Source: Limnochordia bacterium (lineage in GTDB: Bacteria; Bacillota; Limnochordia; Darwinibacteriales; DTU012). From it: a DNA stretch of 61,303 nt. A program made the translations under genes and the position numbers. The notes under the pieces are model-generated. The model made no database searches and was not told the DNA's origin. It saw only the letters and a list, made by a program, of their open reading frames with translations. Shown piece by piece: positions 8,773 to 17,221 of this stretch (its first letter is position 1; the number at the start of each line of letters is the position of its first letter). The stretch lies in assembly GCA_007116145.1 (NCBI GenBank), contig SKJB01000103.1, positions 1 through 61,303 on the forward strand, read 5' to 3'.

Positions 8773-9534
8773 ATGGATAAACAAAACTATGATCTTAACA
8801 CTATCTGGCGTAATTTTAAGTCAAACAGTGAAGCAAAATCTCGTGAATTGCTCATTGAGCACTATATTCCGTTAGTAAAATACATTGCTGGGCGCATGGC
8901 CATTCATCTCCCTGATAATATTGATATGCAGGATTTATTAAGCTATGGCTTTTTTGGTTTAATGGATGCAGTTGATAAATATGATCCCGATCGCGAAATT
9001 AAATTTGAAACGTATGCAAGTACACGTATTCGCGGCTCGATCCTAGATGGATTGCGCTCTACAGACTGGGTACCACGGAGCGTTCGCAAAAAGGCACGGC
9101 TGATGGAACAAGAAATTCATAAGCTAGAAAATATTTATGGACGTAGTCCGACTTCGGAGGAAGTAGCAGTCGCATTAGACATGCCCATTAATAAGTATAA
9201 CATAATGGTTGATGAGCTTCGCTCTGTTTCGCTCTTATCTCTGGATGAAGTGTTAAACAGCGATAGTGAATCTGAGCCCATTAAATTACTAGATACTGTT
9301 AAAGATAACAAAGCCATTATTGATAAATCTTTATTGGATGAGGAATTAAAACAACAGTTAGCCGCAGCAATTGATCACTTAACAGAAAAGGAACGACTAG
9401 TTATTGCGCTTTACTACTATGAAGGATTAACCTTAAAGGAGATCGGAAGTATACTTGAAGTCTCGGAGTCAAGAGTTTGCCAAATTCATTCTAAAGCCAT
9501 TGGAGCGTTGCGGTCTAGGCTAAACTGGCTTTAA
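8773..9534 (+). CDS. sigD: RNA polymerase sigma factor SigD/FliA (sigma-28)
   Basis: The product is 253 residues when started at the ATG at 8773, the usual FliA length and N-terminus. Region 2 is clear (LIEHYIPLVKYIAGRMAIHL, DLLSYGFFGLMDAVDKYD, FETYASTRIRGSILDGLR, DWVPRSVRKKAR), and region 4 follows (LTEKERLVIALYYYEGLTLK, VSESRVCQIHSKAI). It directs late flagellar and chemotaxis genes through TAAA-N15-GCCGATAA type promoters; a candidate target lies at 52206. The ribosome-binding site before this ATG is weak, and an in-frame TTG at 8764 is an alternative start. Confidence 0.95.
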   Translation: MDKQNYDLNTIWRNFKSNSEAKSRELLIEHYIPLVKYIAGRMAIHLPDNIDMQDLLSYGFFGLMDAVDKYDPDREIKFETYASTRIRGSILDGLRSTDWVPRSVRKKARLMEQEIHKLENIYGRSPTSEEVAVALDMPINKYNIMVDELRSVSLLSLDEVLNSDSESEPIKLLDTVKDNKAIIDKSLLDEELKQQLAAAIDHLTEKERLVIALYYYEGLTLKEIGSILEVSESRVCQIHSKAIGALRSRLNWL

Positions 9535-9542
9535 CTGGAGGG

Positions 9543-9809
9543 ATGGTTGTGTCCATTAAATTCCCGGATTATCAGGTCTTGGTAAGTCGGACAGATCAAA
9601 TTCCAAAACCAATGCGCGAGGGAGATTCTACGATTTCCGGAAAACTGTCACCCCAGATAGCGAGCGAACTTGAGTTAAAACAAAAGAAAGTAAACGATAG
9701 CTCAAGTAGTGATAAACTGCAGAACAAGAAACAGGGGTCAGAGAGCAAATTTAAGCGAAAGCCAAAAAAGCGCCCATCGAAAGATGGACATTTGGACATT
9801 CGGATATAG
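9543..9809 (+). CDS. Small conserved protein of clostridial flagellar operons, unknown function
   Basis: An 88-residue, highly polar and basic protein with no membrane segment or signal peptide. The N-terminus (FPDYQVLVSRTDQIPK) resembles small proteins found after sigD in many clostridial flagellar clusters, which begin with a similar short hydrophobic patch and continue as a charged tail. The rest is low-complexity Ser/Lys/Gln and is probably disordered. Start choices are the ATG at 9543 or the GTG at 9549; GGAG at 9537-9540 favours the GTG. I cannot assign a function. Confidence 0.6.
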   Translation: MVVSIKFPDYQVLVSRTDQIPKPMREGDSTISGKLSPQIASELELKQKKVNDSSSSDKLQNKKQGSESKFKRKPKKRPSKDGHLDIRI

Positions 9810-9819
9810 GAGGGAAAAA

Positions 9820-10203
9820 TTGGATCAATTAGTGCTTCTATTGCTAGGAATTATTGTGGGATTAATGGTAGGTTTAGTGCTCTTATATTATAAACGCCCA
9901 GTTTCTGGACAAAATAGAATAGATGCTGATTACGCCGCAGTAGAGCAAATGTTTGATCAACTGATGACCGAATTGGAAGAGAAACATCAAACAATTCTAC
10001 AAGAGTTGAGCGATTGGGAACAAAAGTTTCATTCAATGCAAGGTGAAGTAGAAACGAAAGACCGACATGAACAACGATCTCCAAAGTCCACTGCGGTTTT
10101 AGAACTAGATCGACAAGGTTTGGCTCCTTTAGAAATAGCCAAACGCCTTGGTATCGGTCAAGGCGAAGTAGATTTAGTTCTACAACTAAAAAAAACAAAT
10201 TGA
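9820..10203 (+). CDS. DUF6115-like membrane-anchored coiled-coil protein
   Basis: A 127-residue protein with an N-terminal membrane helix (residues about 3-24, VLLLLGIIVGLMVGLVLLYY), a coiled-coil stretch around residues 40-75, and a C-terminal helix-turn-helix-like segment (LAPLEIAKRLGIGQGEVDLV). This architecture matches the DUF6115 proteins that follow sigD in clostridial genomes. The start is TTG at 9820 behind TAGGAGGG; upstream in-frame codons overlap the previous gene and lack this site. The HTH-like end may bind DNA or protein; its role is not known. Confidence 0.7.
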   Translation: MDQLVLLLLGIIVGLMVGLVLLYYKRPVSGQNRIDADYAAVEQMFDQLMTELEEKHQTILQELSDWEQKFHSMQGEVETKDRHEQRSPKSTAVLELDRQGLAPLEIAKRLGIGQGEVDLVLQLKKTN

Positions 10204-10208
10204 GTATC

Positions 10209-10237
10209 TTGTCAATACTTATAGGAAATGATATAAT
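10209..10237 (+). promoter_or_regulatory. SigA-type promoter of the rpsB operon
   Basis: TTGTCA at 10209-10214 and a perfect TATAAT at 10232-10237 are separated by exactly 17 bases. It lies about 120 bases before rpsB and just after the end of the flagellar gene block. Confidence 0.88.
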
Positions 10238-10244
10238 AGAAAAT

Positions 10245-10346
10245 GGTGTTAAAACACACGAGGTTTGATGGCGGACAAGTGTGCCAGATATTGGTCTTGT
10301 CCCTAGATGAGAGCCGCGGAGGAAAAAAACAAAAAACAGAGAGGAG
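10245..10346 (+). promoter_or_regulatory. Structured 5' leader of rpsB (candidate S2 autoregulatory element)
   Basis: About 100 transcribed bases precede the rpsB ribosome-binding site. A 7-bp stem GGACAAG (10273-10279) with CTTGTCC (10296-10302) is clear, and GCGG/CCGC outside it could form a competing pairing. Ribosomal protein S2 operons often carry a leader bound by S2, so feedback control is plausible. That role is inferred from position and pairing only. Confidence 0.4.
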
Positions 10347-10355
10347 GTGGGCGAC

Positions 10356-11117
10356 TTGGCCGTTATTTCCATGAAACAATTATTAGAGGCTGGCGTTCAC
10401 TTTGGGCATCAAACACGGCGATGGAATCCGAAAATGGCGGAGTATATCTTCACAGAACGGAACGGTATTTATATCATCGATTTACAAAAAACCGTCCGTA
10501 AAGTAGAGGAATCCTATAGTTTTATTCGCAGTGTAGTAGGCGATGGTAAATCAATCTTATTTGTTGGGACAAAGAAGCAAGCACAGGATACCATTAAGGA
10601 AGAAGCCGAACGTTGTGGAATGTATTACGTTAACCAACGCTGGTTAGGTGGTATGTTGACGAATTTCAAAACTATCAATACACGTATTACCCGTTTACAA
10701 CAATTGGAGAAAATGAAGGAAGATGGTTCTTTTGACCTCTTACCCAAAAAAGAGGTTCTTCAATTAGAGAAACAGCTAGAAAAACTTAACCGTTTCCTTG
10801 GTGGAATTCGCGAAATGCAAAAGTTGCCAGGTGCTTTATTTGTAGTAGATCCACGCAAAGAGCGTATAGCTGTAGCAGAAGCAAGGAAGTTAGGTATTCC
10901 GATTGTATCGATTGTGGATACTAACTGTGATCCAGATGAAGCAGACTATATTATCCCAGGTAACGACGATGCTATTCGTGCTGTTAAGCTTCTTGTTACT
11001 ACTATGGCTAATGCAGTTGTGGAAGCAAAAGAAGGCGAGATTAGTAAGATGGAAGCAAAAGCAGCTGTTGCCGTCGAAGAAGAAGCAAAAACTGCTGATG
11101 AAGTCGTTGAAGCGTAG
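10356..11117 (+). CDS. rpsB: 30S ribosomal protein S2
   Basis: A 253-residue S2 protein with family hallmarks: [20 protein letters not shown] at the start, then [35 protein letters not shown] and [20 protein letters not shown]. The TTG at 10356 is chosen over the GTG at 10347 because the GTG lies inside the AGGAGG ribosome-binding site, while the TTG is 8 bases beyond it and gives the normal S2 N-terminus (M-A-V-I-S-M-K). The acidic Ala/Glu-rich tail from about residue 225 is common in this phylum. Confidence 0.97.
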   Translation: MAVISMKQLLEAGVHFGHQTRRWNPKMAEYIFTERNGIYIIDLQKTVRKVEESYSFIRSVVGDGKSILFVGTKKQAQDTIKEEAERCGMYYVNQRWLGGMLTNFKTINTRITRLQQLEKMKEDGSFDLLPKKEVLQLEKQLEKLNRFLGGIREMQKLPGALFVVDPRKERIAVAEARKLGIPIVSIVDTNCDPDEADYIIPGNDDAIRAVKLLVTTMANAVVEAKEGEISKMEAKAAVAVEEEAKTADEVVEA

Positions 11118-11126
11118 TATAGACAC

Positions 11127-11175
11127 GAGGGGCTAAGTGAGGGAGTTTATGCTCTTGTTTAAGCCCTCTCTTTTT
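11127..11175 (+). terminator. Terminator or attenuator between rpsB and tsf
   Basis: GAGGGGCTAA (11127-11136) can pair with TTAAGCCCTCTC (11159-11170), with small bulges, and TTTTTG follows. An internal terminator that lowers tsf relative to rpsB is plausible. Confidence 0.5.
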
Positions 11176-11204
11176 GTGAAATCATATATGAAGGAGGGAG
11201 ATAA

Positions 11205-11858
11205 ATGGCCACCATTACCGCAAGCATGGTTAAAGAACTTCGCGAAAAAACAGGCGCTGGCATGATGGACTGTAAGAAAGCATTAAACGCGAAAGACGGA
11301 AATATCACTGAGGCTATTGCATATCTTCGTGAAAAAGGATTGTCGGCTGCAGCAAAAAAATCTGGTCGTGTTGCTTCAGAAGGATTAGTTGAAGCCTATA
11401 TCCATATGGGAGGTCGCATTGGTGTTTTGCTCGAAGTCAATTGCGAGACTGATTTTGTGACTAAGACGGAGGAGTTTCAACAGTTTTGTAAGGATGTAGC
11501 CATGCATATCGCAGCTGCTCGTCCTGAGTTTGTGTCCCGTGATCAAGTGCCTGAGAGTGTACTCGAGTCCGAACGTCAGATCTATCGATCTGCAGCGCTT
11601 AATGAGGGGAAACCAGAGAAAATTGTCGATAAAATTGTCGAAGGTCGTCTAGACAAGTACTTAGCTGAGATCAGTTTGTTAGATCAACCTTTTGTTAAAG
11701 ATCCTGACGTCACCATATCACAGCTACTAACAACAAAAATAGCGAAGATTGGTGAAAACATTTCCATACGTCGTTTTACAAGATATGAACGTGGAGAGGG
11801 TCTTGAAAAACGCCAAGAGGATTTCGCTGCTGAAGTTATGTCCCAGATCAAGCAGTAG
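11205..11858 (+). CDS. tsf: Elongation factor Ts
   Basis: A 217-residue EF-Ts, the short form usual in Gram-positive and other thermophile-like lineages. The N-terminal UBA-like domain contains [19 protein letters not shown], followed by [20 protein letters not shown] and [19 protein letters not shown], which contact EF-Tu. It regenerates EF-Tu-GTP during elongation. AGGAGGGAG precedes the ATG and a clear terminator follows the stop. Confidence 0.97.
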   Translation: MATITASMVKELREKTGAGMMDCKKALNAKDGNITEAIAYLREKGLSAAAKKSGRVASEGLVEAYIHMGGRIGVLLEVNCETDFVTKTEEFQQFCKDVAMHIAAARPEFVSRDQVPESVLESERQIYRSAALNEGKPEKIVDKIVEGRLDKYLAEISLLDQPFVKDPDVTISQLLTTKIAKIGENISIRRFTRYERGEGLEKRQEDFAAEVMSQIKQ

Positions 11859-11888
11859 GGGAGCACCTTTTTGGTGTTCTCTTTTTTT
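11859..11888 (+). terminator. Intrinsic terminator after tsf
   Basis: GAGCACC pairs with GGTGTTC (one G-U pair) across a T-rich loop, and CTTTTTTT follows. It is placed directly after the tsf stop codon. Confidence 0.85.
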
Positions 11889-11953
11889 CTGTTCTAAATA
11901 GGAAATAAAAGGGATATAGACGAGAACGAAGAATACTTTAAGGAGTGATGATC

Positions 11954-12688
11954 GTGGATACATTGAGGTATAACAGGATTATGCTGAAGCTAAGTGGAGA
12001 AGCTCTAGGTGGAGACGATACACGTGGAATTGATCCAAGTATTGTCAACATAATTGCTCAGGATCTCAAAGAAGTCGTTGATATAGGCGTGGAAGTAGCT
12101 GTTGTTGTTGGTGGCGGAAACATTTGGCGGGGAGCCACAGGCAGTGCAAAAGGTATGGATCGTACTACGGCGGATTACATGGGAATGTTAGCAACGGTAA
12201 TAAACGCATTAGCGCTGCAAGATGCCTTGGAGAAGATTGATATTCCAACGCGAGTACAAACAGCGATTGAGATGCGACAAATTGCTGAACCTTATATTCG
12301 GCGCCGTGCAGTGCGGCATTTAGAAAAGGGTCGAGTAGTAATTTTTGCATCCGGCACAGGTAATCCTTATTTTTCCACAGATACTACCGCTGCGTTACGA
12401 GCCGCAGAGATCGAAGCAGAGGTCATTCTCATGGCCAAAAAAGGAGTCGATGGAGTCTATGATTCCGATCCTAAGTTAAATCCCAATGCTGTTCGTTTTG
12501 AAACTTTAGAGTACATCGATGTTCTAAAGAGAAATCTTGGTGTGATGGATTCTACTGCTACTTCACTATGTATGGACAACCAAATTCCAATCATTGTGTT
12601 TAATTTTAACGAACGCAAGAATATTGTGCAAGCTGTCACTGGTAGTAAAATCGGAACTTATATAGGAGGGGTTTTTGATGGTAGATGA
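11954..12688 (+). CDS. pyrH: UMP kinase
   Basis: A 244-residue hexameric amino-acid-kinase-fold enzyme that makes UDP from UMP. Motifs are [13 protein letters not shown] near the start, [21 protein letters not shown]-type residues ([20 protein letters not shown]), [20 protein letters not shown] and [18 protein letters not shown]. The GTG at 11954 is preferred because it lies 8 bases after AAGGAG; the earlier GTG/ATG pair at 11945-11950 overlaps that site. It overlaps frr by 11 bases. Confidence 0.96.
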   Translation: MDTLRYNRIMLKLSGEALGGDDTRGIDPSIVNIIAQDLKEVVDIGVEVAVVVGGGNIWRGATGSAKGMDRTTADYMGMLATVINALALQDALEKIDIPTRVQTAIEMRQIAEPYIRRRAVRHLEKGRVVIFASGTGNPYFSTDTTAALRAAEIEAEVILMAKKGVDGVYDSDPKLNPNAVRFETLEYIDVLKRNLGVMDSTATSLCMDNQIPIIVFNFNERKNIVQAVTGSKIGTYIGGVFDGR

Positions 12689-13235
12689 GTTACTAAAAAA
12701 TGGCGAGAAAAGTATGGATGAAGTTATTATCGCTACAAAAAAGGCGTTTGCAGCAATACGCACCGGTCGCGCTAACCCAGGTTTACTTGACAGGATCACT
12801 GTGGATTATTACGGAACTCCCACACCTCTTCACCAGTTAGCAGGGATTTCTGCCCCCGAAGCACGATTATTAGTGATTCAACCCTGGGATAAAGCAGCGA
12901 TGAAGGATATTGAGCGCGCAATTTTAGCATCGGATCTAGGACTTACTCCTACTAACGATGGAAATGTAATTCGTTTGGGCATTCCCCAATTAACGGAAGA
13001 GCGGCGTAAGCAGTTGGTAAAAGTGGTCAAGAAGGAAGCAGAAGATCATAAAATAGCTATTCGTAACATTCGACGTGAGCTAAACGAGGAAGTCAAGAAG
13101 ATGGAAAAAGACGGAGATATCTCCGAGGATGAGAGCAGACGTGTACTAAATGAAGTTCAAGCACTCACCAATCGATTTGTAGCTGATATCGATGCAATCG
13201 TCGATCTTAAAGAAAAGGAGATATTAGAAATTTGA
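12678..13235 (+). CDS. frr: Ribosome recycling factor
   Basis: A 185-residue protein, exactly the family length. It has the two-domain RRF signature: [20 protein letters not shown] in the three-helix bundle, then [20 protein letters not shown], and the return strand [20 protein letters not shown]. With EF-G it splits post-termination ribosomes. The ATG at 12678 lies 6 bases after AGGAGGGG. It overlaps pyrH at its start and the next small gene by four bases at its end. Confidence 0.97.
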   Translation: MVDELLKNGEKSMDEVIIATKKAFAAIRTGRANPGLLDRITVDYYGTPTPLHQLAGISAPEARLLVIQPWDKAAMKDIERAILASDLGLTPTNDGNVIRLGIPQLTEERRKQLVKVVKKEAEDHKIAIRNIRRELNEEVKKMEKDGDISEDESRRVLNEVQALTNRFVADIDAIVDLKEKEILEI

Positions 13236-13474
13236 TTGACATTGCTAGCACTGATTGGTCGTTGCTGATTGGATACCTTCTAGAGGATGCCGAGAGTTAT
13301 TTAGAAGAAGAAGGTGTAGACTATAACACAATACAAACAGCATCCCCTAAGCGATATTTGCAAACGAATACTCCAGACTTAGATACAGAGTTGAGAGTCA
13401 TTGGAGTGCGTAGAAATTCTCCAAAAAAAACCGTCAGTCTTATTTGTGCTAGGACCGATTGGTCTGTTAGTTAG
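13232..13474 (+). CDS. Small conserved protein between frr and uppS, unknown function
   Basis: An 80-residue soluble protein starting with TTG at 13232 in a TTGA overlap with the frr stop codon, so it depends on frr translation. Reading: an acidic N-terminal helix (LIGYLLEDAESYLEEEGVDY) and a C-terminal strand pair (ELRVIGVRRNSPKKTVSLIC). Small proteins with this layout occur between frr and uppS in several Clostridia, typically with a similar RVxxVR strand. No catalytic or metal-binding motif is visible and I cannot assign a function. Confidence 0.65.
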   Translation: MIDIASTDWSLLIGYLLEDAESYLEEEGVDYNTIQTASPKRYLQTNTPDLDTELRVIGVRRNSPKKTVSLICARTDWSVS

Positions 13475-13484
13475 GAGGAATGGA

Positions 13485-14219
13485 ATGTTCCGGACAAAAT
13501 CGGTTCCAGAAGGGATTCCTCAACATGTGGCAATAATTATGGATGGTAACGGACGATGGGCCAAGCGCAAACTCCTCCCCCGCTATTTCGGTCATCGCCA
13601 AGGTGTGGTAGCGCTCAAAAATGCTGTTAGGTTCTGTGCAAAGCAACAGATTCCCGTTCTTACAGTGTATGCTTTTAGTACAGAAAACTGGTTTCGGCCT
13701 CCTGAAGAAGTACAGTTTCTCATGGATTTAATGACCAAAACCTTTCAGACAGAGATTGATGAGCTCTATCGCGAAGGAGTTTGCGTAAAAATGCTCGGTG
13801 ATCGCAACACCATTACAAAGGCGCAATTGGACCTCTGGGAAGCAGCGGAGGATTATACGCGCTCTAATACCCGACTGACGCTAAATGTCGCATTCAATTA
13901 CGGAGGACGCAAGGAAATTGTGCATGCAGTCAAGAGCATAGCCACACAGGTTCTCGCAGAAGAACTGTCGCTAGAGGAGATAGACGAGAACACCGTTAAC
14001 AGATTTCTCTATAGTGCAGAGATGCCCAATCCCGACTTAGTCATTCGAACGGGCGGTGACTGGAGGATAAGTAACTTTCTACTCTGGCAATCAGCATATG
14101 CTGAGTGGTTTTTTACTGATGTATTATGGCCTGATTTTGATGATAGTGAATTTGCAAGAGCACTCGCTAGCTATGCGAAACGCGATCGTCGCTTTGGTAG
14201 GCTTTCAGAAAATGAGTAG
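13485..14219 (+). CDS. uppS: Isoprenyl transferase (undecaprenyl diphosphate synthase)
   Basis: A 244-residue cis-prenyltransferase that makes the lipid carrier for peptidoglycan and other surface polymers. It carries all the UppS regions: VAIIMDGNGRWAKRK (catalytic Asp), FGHRQGVVALKNAVRFCAK, LTVYAFSTENWFRPPEEVQF, NVAFNYGGRKEIVHAV, and PNPDLVIRTGGDWRISNFLL with WQSAYAEWFF. The start ATG at 13485 is 8 bases after TTAGGAGG. It leads directly to cdsA. Confidence 0.96.
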   Translation: MFRTKSVPEGIPQHVAIIMDGNGRWAKRKLLPRYFGHRQGVVALKNAVRFCAKQQIPVLTVYAFSTENWFRPPEEVQFLMDLMTKTFQTEIDELYREGVCVKMLGDRNTITKAQLDLWEAAEDYTRSNTRLTLNVAFNYGGRKEIVHAVKSIATQVLAEELSLEEIDENTVNRFLYSAEMPNPDLVIRTGGDWRISNFLLWQSAYAEWFFTDVLWPDFDDSEFARALASYAKRDRRFGRLSENE

Positions 14220-14233
14220 AGTAGGTGAGTCGG

Positions 14234-14995
14234 ATGCTAAAGCGAGTTCTAACCGCATTAGTTGGAATTCCCATTTTTTTAGGTTTGCTCTATGTTGGTG
14301 GTGTGTATCTCCAGATTGTATTGGCAGTATTCGTAGTACTTGGTATTTATGAGCTTAGTACGTTTTTTGGCAGTGATATTTATTGGGATTATCTAATGCT
14401 TGCTGGACTATCTTTACTTTATTTTACATATAGTGGAGTAAGCAGTTCACTCCTATTTTTCTGGTTCTATGCCCAGTTAATTTATTATTTTATTCGCGTT
14501 ATATTTGGAAACCAGAAGCCTTTTAAGCAGGCTTGGCACTTAATCGCCGTGTTATATATTGCTGGATTATTTAGTTTTCTCTGGTTAGTGCGTTTTGACT
14601 TCGGATTCCATTGGGTACTGTTTGCTTTATTAGTTACCTGGCTTACTGACACAGGCGCCTATTTTACAGGGATTTATCTGGGCAAACACAAGTTAGCACC
14701 AAGTATCAGTCCGAATAAAACCATTGAAGGGGCTCTTGGAGGATTAGTGGCAGCTACTCTGGTTGGTATTGGATATGCGCTTATGCTGGGGCATTCCTGG
14801 ATGCACATAGGTCTTTTAGCCGTACTCTTATCGATTGTAGGTCAGGTGGGCGATCTTGTTGAATCAACCATGAAGCGGGAGCAGACTGTGAAAGATTCAG
14901 GGAAAATACTACCGGGCCATGGTGGGGTCCTTGACCGCTTTGATTCCTTACTTTTCGTTCTACCAGTTCTTTATCTTATTCTATCCATAGCATAA
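14234..14995 (+). CDS. cdsA: Phosphatidate cytidylyltransferase (CDP-diacylglycerol synthase)
   Basis: A 253-residue polytopic membrane enzyme that makes CDP-diacylglycerol for phospholipid synthesis. The family signature is complete near the C-terminus: STMKREQTVKDSGKILPGHG followed by GVLDRFDSLLF. TDTGAYFTGIYLGKHKLAPS and SPNKTIEGALGG mark the catalytic half. The ATG at 14234 gives the usual MLKRVLTALVGIPIF start; an in-frame GTG at 14225 is possible. The uppS-cdsA-dxr-rseP order is standard, here interrupted by one permease gene. Confidence 0.95.
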   Translation: MLKRVLTALVGIPIFLGLLYVGGVYLQIVLAVFVVLGIYELSTFFGSDIYWDYLMLAGLSLLYFTYSGVSSSLLFFWFYAQLIYYFIRVIFGNQKPFKQAWHLIAVLYIAGLFSFLWLVRFDFGFHWVLFALLVTWLTDTGAYFTGIYLGKHKLAPSISPNKTIEGALGGLVAATLVGIGYALMLGHSWMHIGLLAVLLSIVGQVGDLVESTMKREQTVKDSGKILPGHGGVLDRFDSLLFVLPVLYLILSIA

Positions 14996-15034
14996 ATGGC
15001 CCTTTTAGGATTTTTTCTATGAGGGAGGGTTGCT

Positions 15035-16045
15035 GTGAAGTTCAATCCTTGGATTTTCGTGCTGATTTTCTTTGTTTGTCTAGTGTTTGCTGTGAAGTAT
15101 TTATTACCATACTTCACTCCTTTTTTTATTGGACTACTAATCGCAGTTATCTTACATCCAGCCATCGATAAGCTCGAACAGTACGGTCTAAGTCGCACGC
15201 TATTATCCTTTTTATTTGTAGGTATAACGTTTGGAGGTCTACTTGTACTCATTGGCATAGGCATTAGTGAACTATGGCAGGAAATTGCCCAACTTCTTAT
15301 TCTTTTTGAACAAGGTTATAACGAAACGTCTGAGTTAGCACAAAAATTTACGAGTTTTGCAAAGGATTTACCTAAGCCTCTATCAGACATGGCGATCACT
15401 TTAAGCCAGCGAGTAGCTCATTTCTTTATTACGCAACTTACAACAGCACTTGACTATATTAAAGAGATTCCAAATGCTATGCTTACGTTCGTTGTTGCTG
15501 CACTTGCAACGTATTTTATCAGTAAAGATCGCACATCAATCATTGCTTTTCTGCTTAATAATATTCCAGCTCATTTTCGCCCTATCTGTTTAAATTTTAA
15601 GGATCAAACCATACTTGGTCTCTTTGCGTATTTGAAAGCGCAATTAGTACTGATGACAATCTCTACGGGTATATCAGTCTTGGGACTTGTGATGCTTGGA
15701 GTGCCCTATGCTTGGATCCTCGGTTTGGTAGCTGGATTCCTTGATCTCATTCCAATGATTGGACCAAGTGGAGTATTTATTCCAACCATTGCCTTTTATG
15801 TATTAAACGATCAAATGATAATGGGAGTATTGTTAGCTTGTTTATGGGTATTTGTCTTGTTACTAAGACAGTGGTGGGAGCCACAAATTATTAGTTCTGG
15901 GTTAGGCTTACATCCGTTGAGTAGCCTCGTAGCCATGTATTTAGGTGTTCAATTGCTTGGTTTTAGCGGATTTTTTATTGGCCCAATTATTTTGATCTGC
16001 TTAAAGGCTTTTTATGTTGCAATCGTTTTTGAGGATGAGATTTAG
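15035..16045 (+). CDS. AI-2E/YtvI-family membrane permease
   Basis: A 336-residue protein with about eight hydrophobic segments, a polar region around residues 80-150, and the family core AWILGLVAGFLDLIPMIGPS. Members export small molecules or ions, and the name autoinducer-2 exporter applies only to a few; sporulation YtvI and Na/H antiporter-like members also exist. Substrate is not predictable here. The start is GTG at 15035 behind GAGGGAGG. Its insertion between cdsA and dxr is less usual and may reflect an envelope-related role. Confidence 0.85.
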   Translation: MKFNPWIFVLIFFVCLVFAVKYLLPYFTPFFIGLLIAVILHPAIDKLEQYGLSRTLLSFLFVGITFGGLLVLIGIGISELWQEIAQLLILFEQGYNETSELAQKFTSFAKDLPKPLSDMAITLSQRVAHFFITQLTTALDYIKEIPNAMLTFVVAALATYFISKDRTSIIAFLLNNIPAHFRPICLNFKDQTILGLFAYLKAQLVLMTISTGISVLGLVMLGVPYAWILGLVAGFLDLIPMIGPSGVFIPTIAFYVLNDQMIMGVLLACLWVFVLLLRQWWEPQIISSGLGLHPLSSLVAMYLGVQLLGFSGFFIGPIILICLKAFYVAIVFEDEI

Positions 16046-16072
16046 AAAGTTTTTCAACAAGGGGGTACATTC

Positions 16073-17221
16073 ATGCCAAACATAGCCATACTAGGATCAA
16101 CAGGATCTATTGGAACCCAAACATTACAAGTTTTAGATCGTCTCCCCAACTATAAAGTATTTGGGTTAAGTGCCCGAAGTAAAGTGACGCTCCTTTCTGA
16201 ACAGGTTGAGAAATATCAAGCAAAAGTTGCGGTTGTGGATTTGGCATCTGATGTTAACACACTTATGGCTAGTAGCAATGCTAGTGTTTATTATGGTGAA
16301 GCAGGTTTATGTGAACTCGCTTCGCATCCAGATGTTGACATCGTTGTAGTAGCTCTTGTCGGTTCTGCTGGATTAAAGCCAACATTAGCTGCATTAGAAG
16401 CAGGAAAAAGAGTGGCTTTAGCGAATAAGGAAACCCTAGTAATTGCAGGACATCACGTAATGAAGTACCGCAACCAAATTATCCCTATTGATTCCGAACA
16501 TAATGCTATCTGGCAATGTCTCGATGGTAAGAATAGAGATGATGTTGCTTCTATTATTTTGACAGCATCAGGAGGTCCTTTCTATAATTCACAAAATGAT
16601 TTGTCGAAAGTAACTGTAGCGCAAGCGTTAAAACATCCTAATTGGGATATGGGAGGTAAAATAACCATTGATTCAGCCTCAATGATGAACAAAGGATTAG
16701 AGGTGATTGAAGCCCATTGGCTTTTCGGAATGGATTATGACTCTATAGAAGTAATCATTCATCCACAGAGTCTTATACACTCAATGGTTCGATTTATTGA
16801 TGGATCGATTTTAGCGCAACTAGCGACAACCGATATGCGTCTACCGATTCAATATGCTTTGACGTATCCTGCTACATTACCGTCTCAGGTTTCACCTGTT
16901 AATTTGTGGGAGCTACCTAATCTCACCTTTCAGAAACCAGACTTGGTTAGGTTTCCATGCTTAAGCCTTGCTTATCATGGAGGAAAAATAGGCGGTACTA
17001 TGCCCACAGTTCTAAATGGTGCGAACGAGATCGCCGTTAGTATGTTTCTATCAGACCAAATACGATTTACTGATATACCGCGCATCATCGAAAATACCAT
17101 GGCGAATCATCAACCGATATTGCACCCAACAATTAACGAAATCCTTGCGTATGATCAAACGTCTAGGATCGAAGCCTTAGAATTTGCCACTATATTGAAG
17201 GGAAGGATGAAAAACATTTGA
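16073..17221 (+). CDS. dxr: 1-deoxy-D-xylulose 5-phosphate reductoisomerase
   Basis: A 382-residue enzyme of the MEP isoprenoid pathway, converting DXP to MEP with NADPH. Motifs: GSTGSIGTQTLQVLD (NADPH binding) at residues 8-22, LANKETLVIAG, IDSEHNAIWQCL (metal and substrate), TASGGPF, and HPNWDMGGKITIDSASMMNK followed by GLEVIEAHWLF. Together with ispG at 18262 it shows that the organism makes isoprenoids by the MEP route. The stop overlaps the TTG start of rseP by four bases. Confidence 0.97.
   Translation: MPNIAILGSTGSIGTQTLQVLDRLPNYKVFGLSARSKVTLLSEQVEKYQAKVAVVDLASDVNTLMASSNASVYYGEAGLCELASHPDVDIVVVALVGSAGLKPTLAALEAGKRVALANKETLVIAGHHVMKYRNQIIPIDSEHNAIWQCLDGKNRDDVASIILTASGGPFYNSQNDLSKVTVAQALKHPNWDMGGKITIDSASMMNKGLEVIEAHWLFGMDYDSIEVIIHPQSLIHSMVRFIDGSILAQLATTDMRLPIQYALTYPATLPSQVSPVNLWELPNLTFQKPDLVRFPCLSLAYHGGKIGGTMPTVLNGANEIAVSMFLSDQIRFTDIPRIIENTMANHQPILHPTINEILAYDQTSRIEALEFATILKGRMKNI

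Noticed and set aside
9709-9819. N-terminal extension of the DUF6115-like protein
   Set aside because: It overlaps the preceding gene; the TTG at 9820 has the ribosome-binding site and puts the membrane helix at the N-terminus.
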